From Diploscapter coronatus (Eukaryota; Nematoda; Chromadorea; Rhabditida; Rhabditidae): a stretch of DNA of 64,000 nucleotides. The number at the start of each line of letters is the position of its first letter. Position 1 is the stretch's first letter. The notes beneath the pieces were generated by a model. It did not search any database, was not told where the DNA came from, and saw nothing but the letters and a program-made list of their open reading frames with translations. The stretch covers positions 62,263,249 to 62,327,248 of the forward strand of contig OZ038423.1 in assembly GCA_964036155.1 (NCBI GenBank), given 5' to 3'. Below, piece by piece: positions 1 to 12,804 of this stretch. Made by a program: the position numbers and the translations under genes.

Positions 1-3000
1 CCATTTCAGATGCCTCGACCCAACTGTGCCCTGTTTCAGATTCCTCGACACCAATAACGGAGTTTTCTTCGGTGGACGGCCTTCTGGAGTTAAACATGTC
101 GAAGAGGGATATGAAGGTAAAAATTTTTAACGCCTTCATCCTCGAAATTCGTTCTTCTCCGACAAAAATGCAGCCATTTTTTCGAACAAAGATATGCATA
201 ATGAATTTCTCTACTGCCCTTACGTTATTTTGACTATAGTTCCATATGATTAATTCACTTCTTTTACCACATGTATTCGTCGTTTTCAGGTTGCATTTCG
301 AATGTGACAATCGACGGAGAAATCATTGATCTATCGACAGAAAATGTTGACAGAAACACGGGAGTGCAAGACGGTTGCAGACCGATGCAGAACTACTGCA
401 GAGGAGGAATGAGCAAGTGTCCGAGAGGCAGGAAATGCCATTCCAAGTGGAATGGACACATCTGTCATTGCGCTCATTCAACCCATGACGATAAGAAGGA
501 GTGTGCTGCAGGTAGGAGTGATTTTCTTTCTTCATGGATAACGTCGAATGACAAGCTGTAGAAATTCTACCTTTACAATTTGCCACTACTTGCCTCCTGA
601 AAGTTTGCACATTTCGAATGAAAAATATCATTGCTAAAGAAGAATTATACGAACATTGCAAAAAAGGCGGAAAAATCATTTCCATAAAATGTGCGAAAAA
701 AAAAAATACATACATATTTGCGTGAAGGATCTGAATCTCATAGAAGATATGCATTTTGAGAAGGGAATGCAAGAAAAAAACATTCAGAATCGCTCTCTCC
801 CTCATCCCGTCCCCTATCTCTGATGGACGAGGAGTCGTTCATCTCTCTGCGTCTGCCTCCAGTCACTTCCCTTCCATTCCACTTCTCTGCAGAATTCCGC
901 ACCTCCCGCGACGACATTCAGCTGTTTGTCATCGAATTCGAGCAGAGGAATGTTTTCTACAAATTGGAGGTAAGATTTTCAACAGCAATAATACGAGAGT
1001 TTTCGATTATTCTTCTAATTGAAACCCTGTTCTTTTAATATTCTCTTCAAATTTTTCAACATTCTTCCAGTAAAAGTTATAAATGCTTTTTTTTGTTTAT
1101 CTTTTCCCTCAAAGGCCTCTAAAAGGAGAGCAAAAGAAAAACTAACTGGCGGAATTCATGAATAATCTTTTATTTCCAGATCTCGAACGGTCTGCTCAAG
1201 CCCTCCCTTCCTTCCCACTCATCTTTCATCGATTCTCCTCTCGTCCCACTCGGCCATTGGTTCAAGATCGATGTTTATTTCAGCAGCAGTCAAGTCGTCA
1301 CAACGTTCGATGGAGTTTACAAACTCGTAAGTAAAGATTAAATTGATTCTAAACAATGTTCACCGTCACTATAAATTACAAAGAAAATGTCATTCTTGTG
1401 AGGTTAGTAGGAAATGTATGATAAAGGATAAAATTCTTATTGAGGAATGACATATAGAAACTATAGAAGGGACAGACTGAAAAGAGAAACACATTTCTAT
1501 AGTTGTAAATCTTGAGAAAAGATCATGAAGGTCACATATTTAAGGAAAATTTTCAGATTCAACCAGTCGATCTGCCCGACGTGAGCGTGGAAATGATCTA
1601 TTCGGGAGTGGCCCCATCAACAGGACACCCATCTCGATTCGAGGGCTGCATTCGCGGCATCGCACTCAACAATGAGCCGCTCACTGTTAAGGAGAAGAGC
1701 AAGGTACATTTCATTTTCGTTGCAATTCATCTAATTTCTGGCAACCTGCTGTATTACAAGATGACAATGCGATAAAGTAGCATTTAAAAGAGGATTACAA
1801 AACGTTTTCCATACTTTTTTTTCTATATACCGTTTCGTATGTCGTTTTATTGCCGTCTTACAATTTCAAAATCTTTCAATTTCTTGATATTTTCCAGGTT
1901 CGAACAGGCTGCATCGTAACGAATCGCTGTTCTCTGGAAGGAGTCTGTCCGAGAGAAAGTCGCTGTCACTCGATGTGGGATCAACATAAATGTGTCTGTC
2001 ATTCAGGTTTGAGCATTTCTATTTCATGTTCCCTTACATTTCATACAAATTCTCTTCAGTAACTTCAATTACATTCAAATACGAAATGATTTATGCAATC
2101 TTTAGTTGGCATTGTTTAAGGCTACATCAGCGATAGTTGCGTGTCTGCCTGCTCTGTGAAGGGCATCTGCGGCCCCGATGGAACTTGCATTCGATCCAAC
2201 AACACGAGGGGGTATGAATGCATCTGTGCTAATGGTAAGCAAATCGAAATTTATGAAAATGATAACTTGGAAGATTATTATTGAAACCTTCACATGCAAA
2301 ATAAAGTAGGAAATAAAACTTTTGCAAGTAAGTTCCTGCTTTGCATAAGACGATAGTGATTTTACAAAACTATCGTGAAGATCACAAATTTTCAGGTCTC
2401 CGCGGTGTGAATTGTGAAAGAGCAGCTCCAGAACAGATCTGTCCTCTGGGCTATTGGGGCACATTTCCTGACTGTCGAATGTGTGGATGTGATGCGGAAA
2501 GAGGATATGAACAGCAATGCGAACAGAGCACTGGGGAGTGCAAGTGCAGGGTAGAGAGCATTTTTTAGAAGAAAAAATCTTTGAAAACTAACGAATGTTG
2601 TTTCTAACAATCAATAGGAAGAAGCCAAAGAACAAGCAGCGAAAAATTTACCCGGAATTACGAATTTTCTTTATTATTTAAAAAAAAGGTTATTCAATAA
2701 CTTACCAAACCTTAATTTCGACAATTTCCAGAAGGGCCACTTCCCTACTCCATTCGGGTGTGTTGCCTGTGAATGTGGCTACGGAACGACATCGATGGAG
2801 TGCAGCAAAGAGGGGCAGTGCGAGTGCAAGGGGGAGGCTACAGGCAGACGCTGCGACAGATGCAGGCGTAGCAATGAGGTTTGAAGAAGTCGTTGCTTTT
2901 TAGAATTTTGAACATGGCATTCGAAGTGTAAGATGAAAACACTGATATTAGTATAAAACTTTATCTAATATTTTTCATGAAATATTTAAAAAATAGAAAT

Positions 3001-6000
3001 TCACTCATTCTGAGACATTTGAAGTTTACGCATTTCTGTAGATTTAATAATTAATAATTCATCCTTCCAGGTTCTCGATCCGAAATCCTTGAAATGTTTC
3101 CGGGTGAAGAATCGATGCGCTTCTGAAATCGACTACGGTATTCAATGGCCTACAACTTTGAAGGGTAAATTCACACATCATAAAAATCACATGAAATTAT
3201 TTATTCATTGATGATAAACTTTTAATGTTTCGGCATCTTTTCTTATGGTCTAACATGACTTATCCTAGAAAAAATAAGAGAAAGTGAAGATAGTGCGTGA
3301 AAACGAAAGTAAAAAAAGTTACGATATCGTTGAGACTTTATGTTTTCATCATTCGCTGCTCTATTTTCGAAAAATTTTATAAACAGAATGCAGCTCTGAA
3401 ATCTTACAATTAGCATTGACAGGTTGCTATTTTCGTCTTCCAATTTCGAATCATCATTCGTGATTCGTGAATAGCAATTCTTGACTTTCCTTCTGGAGTT
3501 CTATTTCTCTCGCATTTTAGGAAGCATTGCCCGTCAATCATGTCCGAATGGGGAAATCGGCCTGGCGACTCGTTTATGTGCAGATACAGGCAAATGGGGG
3601 GAGGTGAACAGTTGGAATTGCACAAGACATGAGTATTCCATCATGGTCTCTAAGGTAAGCCGAGTGTTTTCAATAATCTTAAAAAATCAATAGTTATAGT
3701 TCGACGTTCTCGATTCTTTTGAGCTGTTGGATATGCTGAAGAATGCAACCAAGAAAGATGTCTACATTCGGGGCAAAAATCAGCAAATTGCCGCCGTCGC
3801 TTTGATGAAAATCATTGAGAAAGAGAATGTGTAAGTTCTTTTCTTCGTTTTTATTGAACAATAATTTCTACAATTTTTCAAGTCTTTTTTATCCTTTTCA
3901 TAATTCCACAAGAAGGACATGAAAAATCAATTCTCGACCGAAAACTATTTTGCTTTTCAAAAAATCTTTCTAATTTAGTCTGAAATGCCATGACAAAGGT
4001 CACGTGAAGGACTCGTCATTTTCGCCCTCCCTGTTGGAATGTGCCTCGAAAATTTTACAATCAGAAAGTCCGTCTGAATACCTTCGACTGGCGAGAAGAG
4101 TTGCAGACTTCGGCCGCTCTCTGTTCGAGTGTCATCAGAAGCTTGGATTTCTCAATCCTTTCCAAATCACCCAGAATGATTTTAGTGAGTTTTCCCTAAA
4201 GTTTTCATAGAAAGAGACTTTCTCATTTAAAAATCATGGAGAAACGAAATATTCTTTTTTTTATACAATTTCCATCCTCTTCTGCATTCTTCTTTGTCAT
4301 TAACTATGAATATCGTCATATCATCTTTATTTCTCATTCAGACAAACTAAATCTGCCAACCAATTTGCTGAAGAATTCAAACATTTTCTAACTTTAGTGT
4401 TCACGATCGACCGTCTGGACTATTCGCATATTCTGCCGAAATTCAACAACCTGCTAGACACTCGCCCCGCCTCGCTTCCCTTCATCCGTATCTTCCTGTC
4501 CCCCGACTCTCCCTCTTCGTTCTGCTTCTTCTCCATTCTGGCCCGACCTCGATGCACTCGCTGCAGCAGTTCGCTTGTGGCCGTCCACGCAAATCTCACC
4601 AGCCCCATTCGAGTCGAATTCCCATTGACTGAGGAGAACGACTGGAAATATCCCGAATGCGCCAAGTTACAGGTAAATATAGCTTGACTACTAGTTTCTT
4701 CTTCTATTGGTTGGAACATTTTCCGTATGTTGAGGTAAGGGCGAAGAAATCGCGTACGAAAAGGAGAGATTGGGTCAAATTGGCCTAAAATCACTCTTTC
4801 TCCCCTCTATTTTCGACTTCCCAGATTTTCGGACCCAATAAATAACCCTGTCCAATATGTATGACAAGATTAGCTTTTAAGAGACTTCTTTCACAAAACA
4901 AAACCATTCTTCATCTGCCGAAAGATGAATTCTCGATCTTGTAGTATACAAGAAGTTCTGTTACAAAAAGACTTTTATCCATTCATTGCGAGCAGTAACC
5001 AATAGGATCTGCATAACAATATGAAAAATCTTAAGAAATATAGCACTTTTGGTGAAATAAACCAAAAAATACTTGAATATCATGAGATTTTTCGGTTTTC
5101 GCTTGCTGTTTTCCAATAAGGTTCCTAATTTGTAGGGCTCTGACGATTCCTCGTGGACTGCGAAAGACGCGAATTTGATCGGTCTGAATTTGACCCACGC
5201 GGTCTGTGAATTCTCCCGAAGCGGCATATTCACTCTACTCACTGCTGCTCACAAAGGACTCTATGTGAGAAGAGACATTTTATCTTTCCTTCCATAGTGG
5301 TGAATTTCAGCTCCGTTTCTCCCACTCCTCTTCCCTCGCAGCCCCAATTCTGACAGGCATCTCGCTGCTTCTCTGCCTGTTCTCCCTCATCCTCACATTC
5401 ACTCGGAGAGGCATTAAAACTCATCTTATCAGGTAATATTTTAGCCAATTCCTAATATCCGAATTCTATTTCATCCTGACACGGCTTATTCGAAGGGAAA
5501 TGCTAGAGTTCTTTTGAAAAAGATGAAAACACTTTTGTGGAATTGTGAAAGAACATCTTCATAAATTGAATCTACAAAAAAATTCTTTGGCACGTATTCT
5601 TTCCACGTTTCACCATTTGTGAGAAAAAGTGCTTGGCATGCGATAAATCTTTTGAATCAAATGCGAGTTACTATTTTCCGTACCATTATTCGAAATTCTA
5701 AGATTTCTTTGATTTCCAGAGTTGGTTTCATCTTGTTCTTCTCACTCAACGTCGTCAGTCTCTTCTTCGTGCATCGAGTTTCAGTCAGCCAGGTTTGAAT
5801 CTTCATTTTCAACTACACGAGTCTAATCATTCACCCATTCAGGTATTCTGCCCCGTACGCAATGCACTGCTCTCCTTCACTACCTCGTCTCCATTCGGCT
5901 GGCTGCTTCTCTACTCTCTTCACATTTACAGAATGCTTTCCGATGGAAGCACTAGAACTAGGTAGGGGCGAAATCATTAAATATTCTTTTTCAATAAAAG

Positions 6001-7748
6001 ACTAGAATTCGAATTTAAATAATGAGAGTACTGTAAAATCTATAATTGACAAAAATCAAACTTCCACTCTTTTCTATCAGTAAATGCAAATAAATTGAGC
6101 TGAAAAATCGAAACTTAATCAATATTGATTTCTTGATTTCAATAATTTTACAAAAGGATCACATCTTCAGCTCGACAGTATGCCTACTCCTGGGTCTCGT
6201 TCTGCCCTGCCTCTTCTCGTGTTTCGTCTTCATCTTCACTTCTTCCTGCACGATGGCTCCTTCTGGGTGGCTCTTCTGGTTTATCCTCCTGCCCATTGGA
6301 CTATTCCTTTTGGTAGGAACTTCATTTTCTTTCATTTTTATGATAATTTTAATATGCATTTGGGGGGCAACTCTTCCCATCATTCTTCACACTGAAATTA
6401 GAAAGATTCTTCACACGCTAAAACTTTCTTAAAGAACTTTCATGAACAAATTTACGGATTTTCAATGTATTTTTAAATGTATTTTCACCAAAACCGTTCA
6501 TTTTTTTTTGAGAAAATATCAATACTAACTTTAAGACAAACGTCCAAATTTCAGTTGTCTTTCTACGCCTTTGCCACCTGTCTGCTTGTGACAATCCACA
6601 AGCAGTATGATGCCTATGTTATGAAATTCAACCTCCGCAAAGCGCTCTTTCAACATTTCATCTTGGTAAGTCTGGAATACTTTACAGAAAAAGCCAATGA
6701 CTTTAGTCTGCCATGCTATTGATAAGTACGGTTTTATGTTTGCTACTGCCGAGAGGAACTTTCCCTAGCCATATCGAGGTGAGCAGAATATTTTCGAAAT
6801 AATTAGGAAAAAACGTGTGTTGAAATATCATTTCAACTTATTCTTTCTCATTTTCAAACCAGCCTAAAATGCAAAAAAATATTTTCATTTAGGAATTACT
6901 CTGCTCAATTAGTTTCGTAGCGACTGCCCTGTACATCGCGATTTGGAGTGCTTGTCCTGGGAAAACTGTAAGCGAAGTTCAGAAGTGAGCAGCATTGGTG
7001 AATTTGCAGAGAGAGTCCTCGCTGCCAGTGGCGATGTGGGTGGAAGAGGAGAAGAAGATGACTGGGGCGAGTGAGACGGGCAGTGGAAGAGGCACCGACG
7101 GGGTGGGCAGGAATTGCGACAGTCCACTTCTTTATGAAACTGGTAGGCTTTATTCTTTCTATCTAAATTAAAGAGTGAAACGCTTCCTGAGATTTGACAA
7201 ATTTCATCAACCATGAACAAACCTGTATCGTCGAAAAAAGCCGTCTTATTCTTTGTGAATTTCCCGAAATTCATTCTTGATTGCGTATTATGCAGATTCT
7301 TCGCATTCTTCCTGTAAAATAACTTCCAAAATAACTAAAGATAGAAGTTCGAGCGAATAATAACTTTTAGAAGATGAAGGCACGACCTGTACGAATTGGA
7401 TGAACACAACCGGAGACTCGGATCATCATGAGAGGCGACTTTTGTCGCAGCAAATCAATACAAACCACATCCTGTCGCCTGCTGATAAAATCCTGAATGA
7501 AGGACTGGGACATGTTTATGGTAGGCATTTTTAGAAGGGTTGACAGTGCGAAAATTTGGCTTGCACTGCAATTCTAATTTCTTTGTACTACTAATATTCC
7601 TGATTTTTAAAAAGTTTTCTAAAATGAAAAAATTCCAGATAACATGAGCACTCTGAGTCGTCTCCGAACTGAACGAGACGAAGCAGACGATGCCTATTAT
7701 TCCTACACTCTGTCAAGGAGGTATAAACCTACCACTTTTACCTCGTGA
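1..7748 (+). CDS. fmi-1: Flamingo/CELSR adhesion GPCR, C-terminal part (5' end outside window)
   Basis: Partial gene, about 1,125 residues here. Exons: ?-116, 290-511, 788-969, 1180-1326, 1557-1703, 1898-2006, 2121-2234, 2396-2550, 2732-2878, 3071-3164, 3521-3654, 3700-3830, 3979-4184, 4398-4672, 5136-5264, 5311-5432, 5720-5792, 5843-5961, 6171-6312, 6555-6665, 6707-6778, 6893-6967, 7010-7142, 7371-7520, 7639-7748; every junction keeps phase. Domains in order: end of a laminin-G repeat, EGF, second laminin-G (788-1703), two EGF, laminin-type EGF (2396-2878), hormone-receptor motif with paired Cys/Trp (3071-3654), GAIN-like domain (3700-5264) with a degenerate GPS, then seven hydrophobic segments (5311-6967) and a cytoplasmic tail of about 130 residues. 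This LamG/EGF/HRM/GAIN/7TM order is specific to seven-pass cadherins, so the cadherin repeats should lie upstream. Flamingo proteins act in planar polarity and in axon and dendrite guidance at the plasma membrane. The tail could continue if GTATAA at 7721 is used as a donor. Confidence 0.93.
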
Positions 7749-8438
7749 TTTTCTATAAATTATCAACTTCGTGCCATAGTTCTTCCTTTCCAGGCTAATT
7801 TATTCATTTTTATGTTTCGATCAAAATAATTCGGGTTTTGAAGTTTTTAGAGCTACAGTTGTCAATTTTTGAAGATGATAATAAATCGTTTTGGTCAGAC
7901 AAACTGAAAGTTTATTTGTTAGTTTCTAATATTTGCTTTTTGATGTTTTTTTCCGTTTCAAGTCTTTCCTTTTATTGCTGATGCACGACAAAGTTTCGAA
8001 GCGTTTTCGAAAAGCCTATTTATAAAATTTCATAATGATAGACAACACACAATTCGAAAGGTAACATTTGATTTCGTGTATTGATTTCAATGAATTCAAA
8101 CTTGTATGATATTTATTTAATTTATAATCTTCAATCTTCAATGAGTGAGAATGTTAAAGAATAACTCGAAAGGATAGAAAACATCCTAAAAATGTAATTA
8201 CCAATTAATTAAAATTATACCAAGACACTTCTTTAATATTTCAATATCCTTCTATTTTAGAAGAATTAGAGCGAATGATGTACAAAACAGAATCTAATCA
8301 TACATTTAGTAACTAAATCATAACAAAATTTTATATAGAATTGGTAGAAAACACCAATTCATAAATGCGGTATCCGTTTCTAGTTTGTTATCATACATGG
8401 AACACAGTATTGCCTTTCATATATCAATTATCTACAAA
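7749..8438. other. Convergent intergenic spacer
   Basis: AT-rich spacer between the 3' ends of the Flamingo gene (+) and the SLC26 gene (-). It holds AATAAA at 7880-7885, a plausible polyadenylation signal for the + gene. No exon-like reading frame seen. Confidence 0.6.
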
Positions 8439-11400
8439 CTATGATAAATCGAATTCCTCGATGCTACTTCTAGAGCTAGAGGGACTAGATTTTTCGTCAG
8501 TTCCTGGTACTTTCACGACTCGCAATAAAAATATTTCGTTGACTCTTGCGACGAAGATTGGTAATTTCAAATTCGATGCTGATAAATCATCCATTTTCTT
8601 CTGCAAATCGGATAGGAATTTCGATAGACAGGTGTCCTCGTTGAGCATCGCCGTGGAATCGTTTTTGAGTCGATCGGCAATTTGAAGTGCATCTCGAATT
8701 GATGGATAGAATTGGCCATCGCACATCGAGGAAAACAGACCGGCACGATAATATTGAATACGGACAGAACCTAGATTTAGCATATTTGAAATAATTGGAT
8801 TTTCTATGATTATATTGCGAATAGATATTATCACAGACTTATTGATAATAGTTGGAAGGAATCACTTTTAATGACTGACTTCTTAGATTCGCGAATAGTA
8901 TGACTACTTTGCTTTTGAGGCATTCCTCGTTGATCTAAATTGTTATTTGAAATCATCTTTACAGAAAAGTAATGAAAAGACTAACATCTTTGACTGCTTC
9001 GATGCCCATTGAGTCGGTGTAGATCCAGGTGCTGCAATCGAGAATAAGGGGAGCCCAGTTCTTGAGCTGCGGTAAATCACACGAATAACCGCCGTTCTCA
9101 TCTTGAAATAATGCAAGTGTTAATTTTGACGTAGCTTTAAGTAATTTCAAACTCGATACTATTTTGATTAAAACTGCCCTAATTATAGTATCGGTCAAAA
9201 GTATGTGGCCGAACAAAGTATTTTAGATTGTTGGCTCATTAATTTGCTGTGAACTAATCAACTGAAAATTGGCTCAACATATGAGGATATGTAAAGCAGA
9301 AATACCCATGAAAATTTCAGACTGATTCGATTCTAGAATAGGGGATAATATAGATCTTGATACAGAAACTATGTGTGGTTTCATATTTGTGATCATCGTT
9401 ATTCCAAATTGCTCACTTCCTTCATCCAATTTGTCAACGATCTGTCTGAGTTTCTTCTTGAAAATGTCGATGTTCGTGAAGATGGGGGGAGCATCGAATC
9501 GAAAGATCGGCACTTGGAGTCGAGTTGCCTTGCCATATCGAGTTATTTCACGAAAATCCGATTGAGTTTCATCGATTACACCGAGATCGTAAAGACGAGG
9601 CCTGAATTTATATAACTAGATGTGATTCAGTGGGAACAAAAGTATTATCAGTCCTATTCTCTGCCCGCTTTCCACTCCAGCACTTTTGTAGTGAACAGGT
9701 TCATATGAAATTTTTGCACGACAACCTGCGTTCATAAAAAGACACCACTTTTTTCATCTCGTTTCTTGTTCCCTCATACTATTTCTTAGAAAAAGTGGTG
9801 TCTTTTTCTAACTGGTGTCCCGGTTTCCTGGTATCTTTTTCTATGAGCCCAATCTGCTAATGTAAGACATGGAGTTATGTCAGATTTTAATCAGATTCGA
9901 TTTCTATATGATGCACATTACATTTAAAAAATGACTTGAAGCCAGAGTGATTCAGTATATTTGTTCAAACATTGGCCATCGTGCTTAGTCAGCATATTAA
10001 AAACTGCCAAGAGTCAGAATTATTTTTCATGTTTGATCATGATCAAGTTGGAATTTTATATCTCGAATGTAAGACTCATACGGTGTGCTAACCATTGAGT
10101 TCTGACAACGACGAGCAGAATTGCAATGATGATTCCGGCAACCAGCCCTTCGATGATGTCCCACAGAATTGTGACGATCGCAGTTACTACCCAAATCACC
10201 TAAATTCGGATATGTTGAACCAAAAAACATATTAAAGGAGAAATTGGGGAAATTGGGATGTACGAGATTATTTGTAGGGAAACCTGAGCGATTCAGGATA
10301 TTCCAACTTGCGTGTCGTATCAATCACCAGCAAGGTGTGTCGAGGCAAAGATAGCGAATCGAATCTTCGATAGATTCAAATTAAACGAGATGCTCGACTC
10401 ACCGTGTCCAATTTGCTGCAGCGCCACAATTTAGGAAGCTCCAAAATTTTGAAAAGAAGTGAGCGTAGGGAAACCAGGACGATGCACGAAAGGATGCAAA
10501 CCGGAAGGTCCTCAAGCAGAGGGCCCATCCACAAAATCGCTATCAGCAGGATGACACATGAAACCATGCCGGTTAGCTGAATGAAGACAATTTTCAGAAT
10601 CGAAAGACTAGAAAAGATAATTCCGAAATTTGTGAAAACTTTGATAATCGTTTTCCAAATTGTAAATTTTGCACCTGAGTTCTGGCACCAGCTGCTTCAC
10701 TCACGATAGTCTTCGACAAAGATGTACATACTGGAAATACGCCAAATATTGATGAAATTGTATTGCTTAGGCCTAAGGCAAGCAGTTCCTGAATTAGCCG
10801 GTATTTTTCTCGATTTGTTCAGCTCTAAGCTAAAATTCTCAAATACTTGATTGGGATCAATTCGATATCCGTGTTTCTTTGCGAATAGCTTTCCAAACGA
10901 TATTGTGAGCGCAAATCCTACGACTGCAATGCTGATTCCATTTCCAATCAGATATTTCATAACGTCAAAACGAGGTATTTCAGGTGTTGAAAATCTAAAG
11001 AATGTTTCTTGGTGTTATTTATGGCAAAATCTTTATTTTAGACATAAATGCACAACATACGTTATACTAGGACTTATTGTTAGAAAAATCGAGTACAAGA
11101 CTAGGAAGATACTGTTAACTTCGATCTTCCATATTTAATTTTGCAATACTGTGCAAGATTAGTATTGTTTCTAGGTTATTCAGTTATTGAAATTTATTTG
11201 ATGCCCACCCTCGCTTGATTTCCGACACAACCTTGACTTTCCATCGTTCTTCGAACTTACAGAAATGTGATAGAATCGTCGCAACAATTATCTAAAACGA
11301 ATCTATGATTCACGGGTGCTACATTTTTTTATGAAAATGTTTACCACTATGAGTTCCGTCGGAAATGGTACTCCTTTTTTAATCGTTCTGGTTTCAATCA

Positions 11401-12804
11401 TATATTTCGAAGTTAGCAGAATAGTAAAAACAATGATTGATATGATTAAAGTGGCGATGTTAGTTTCTCCGATATGCTTGCAGATATCGTAGAGCTTCTA
11501 TAAATTTATCATATTTTTAATTTCACTAATTTATCTAATTTCTAACATAATAATTCTGCAGGAAGGTGCGATCGATCGTGTGAGATTCTGTGCCTAGCAC
11601 CCCGTTTATCTGAGAGAGGAGTGCTTGAATCGCAGCGCCGAAAGTCAGTCCGCAAATTGCTGCATCAGACAGGTACGAAACGAGAATGTCCAAACGGGCC
11701 AGCGCCATTCCCAGCTAAATAATTTTTTGAAAGATTGCAAAATGCAGCAATCAAGATGTGAGAGAGAAATTCTGTGTAAGGATTTTCTCCCTGCGATGTC
11801 AATAAAATTCCACTATTTTTAACACAACAAAAGCGATAAATTCTAGTCTTTTTTATTCAGATTATAAAATAGCACTTCTCTTACTATTTAGCCTTTCATA
11901 ATTTTAACACATTTTATTCATCTAACAGTATCAACAAAGACTCATATAGTGTCAGATCTTCATAATATTGCAAATGCACAAATAATTCACCTGAATCAGT
12001 CCCGTTAGCAGGCATAACGATGTAGTCACAGATATCGGGGTTAGGTCATGAATATCTAAATTAAGAGTTTAATATTTTTCATAGCTTTGATCAACCTTTG
12101 TATTCAGTAGCTGTAGTTCCATTGTCAAAATCGGGAAGAATATTAATCCTCGCCTTTGCAATCATAATGCAGAGCAGAGAAAATATACCTAAATACGAAT
12201 ATTTCATTCGAAAAGAAGTCTCAAAAATTGTGATAATTCAACTGAATTGAATTCTAAAATCAGGAAATTAAAGCAATCAATTTTGAATAGAAATGAGATG
12301 TTCGTAAAATCGGTAGAATTGGATCAAAATTTTTCTGCCCTTTATTATAATTGAAAAAAATTACCGCATGAACAGTGTTTTGAAGATCCGAAGAAGAAAT
12401 AGATGAGTGGAGGGAAGAACGATGCATAGAGTCCGTAAACTGGGGGAAGCGAGGCTAAGACACTGTATGACATTCCTGAAATTCATTTTGACGGTTTTCA
12501 AAGTAAATTTATAATTTTACCTTGGGGAATACTGTAGATGCCAGTAGTAAGACCTGCTAAAATGTCAGGCACGAGATCAGCGATTTTGTATCTCGGTATC
12601 CATCTTAAGGCCGGAATTCTTCTTTGGACAATTTTCCAGATGCCTAAATTACGATGCAATTCTTGTGATAAGACAATAATTACCTCTTGCAGAGCAGCAT
12701 TCACTCGCGGACTGTTTTGCCTTGTTCAGTACAAATCGCGGCAGAGAGATTTCTTCACGAGCGATGAACTCGTTCTCACAGTCGTATTCAACCTGAGAAT
12801 TCAT
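8439..12804 (-). CDS. SLC26/SulP family anion transporter with STAS domain
   Basis: Complete 16-exon gene encoding 762 aa. Exons, transcript order: 12804-12705, 12661-12521, 12475-12365, 12188-12096, 12055-11991, 11714-11547, 11497-11345, 11291-11209, 10994-10847, 10788-10675, 10576-10403, 10199-10093, 9601-9306, 9101-8986, 8934-8880, 8803-8439; the sum is divisible by three. The N-terminus carries the SulP signature (a PRY segment, then GIYSIPQG and PPVYGLY), followed by many hydrophobic segments and the conserved FGVFPVCTSLSKT/EAAGARTQ region (exon 10). The STAS domain spans exons 13-16 (FDAPPIFTN ... LILDCSTWIYTDSMG) and a Ser-rich tail follows. Family members exchange sulfate, chloride, bicarbonate or oxalate at the plasma membrane; substrate cannot be read from sequence. 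I chose ATG 12804 because it opens an acidic leader that runs in phase into the PRY motif across a 43-bp intron. The last intron uses a GTCAGT donor, chosen to keep the STAS helix continuous. C. elegans has several sulp paralogues; I cannot assign which. Confidence 0.92.
9731..9847. repeat. Inverted repeat / hairpin in SLC26 intron 12
   Basis: Perfect 18-bp inverted arms at 9736-9753 and 9790-9807 (core GACACCAC / GTGGTGTC flanked by A5 and T5), separated by a 36-nt loop. A third, imperfect arm at 9829-9847 pairs with 9731-9747. It looks like a small nested foldback element inside the intron. Confidence 0.75.

Noticed and set aside
323..805. 160-codon - strand frame
   Set aside because: Antisense to Flamingo EGF/LamG exons whose + strand reading matches the family and keeps phase.
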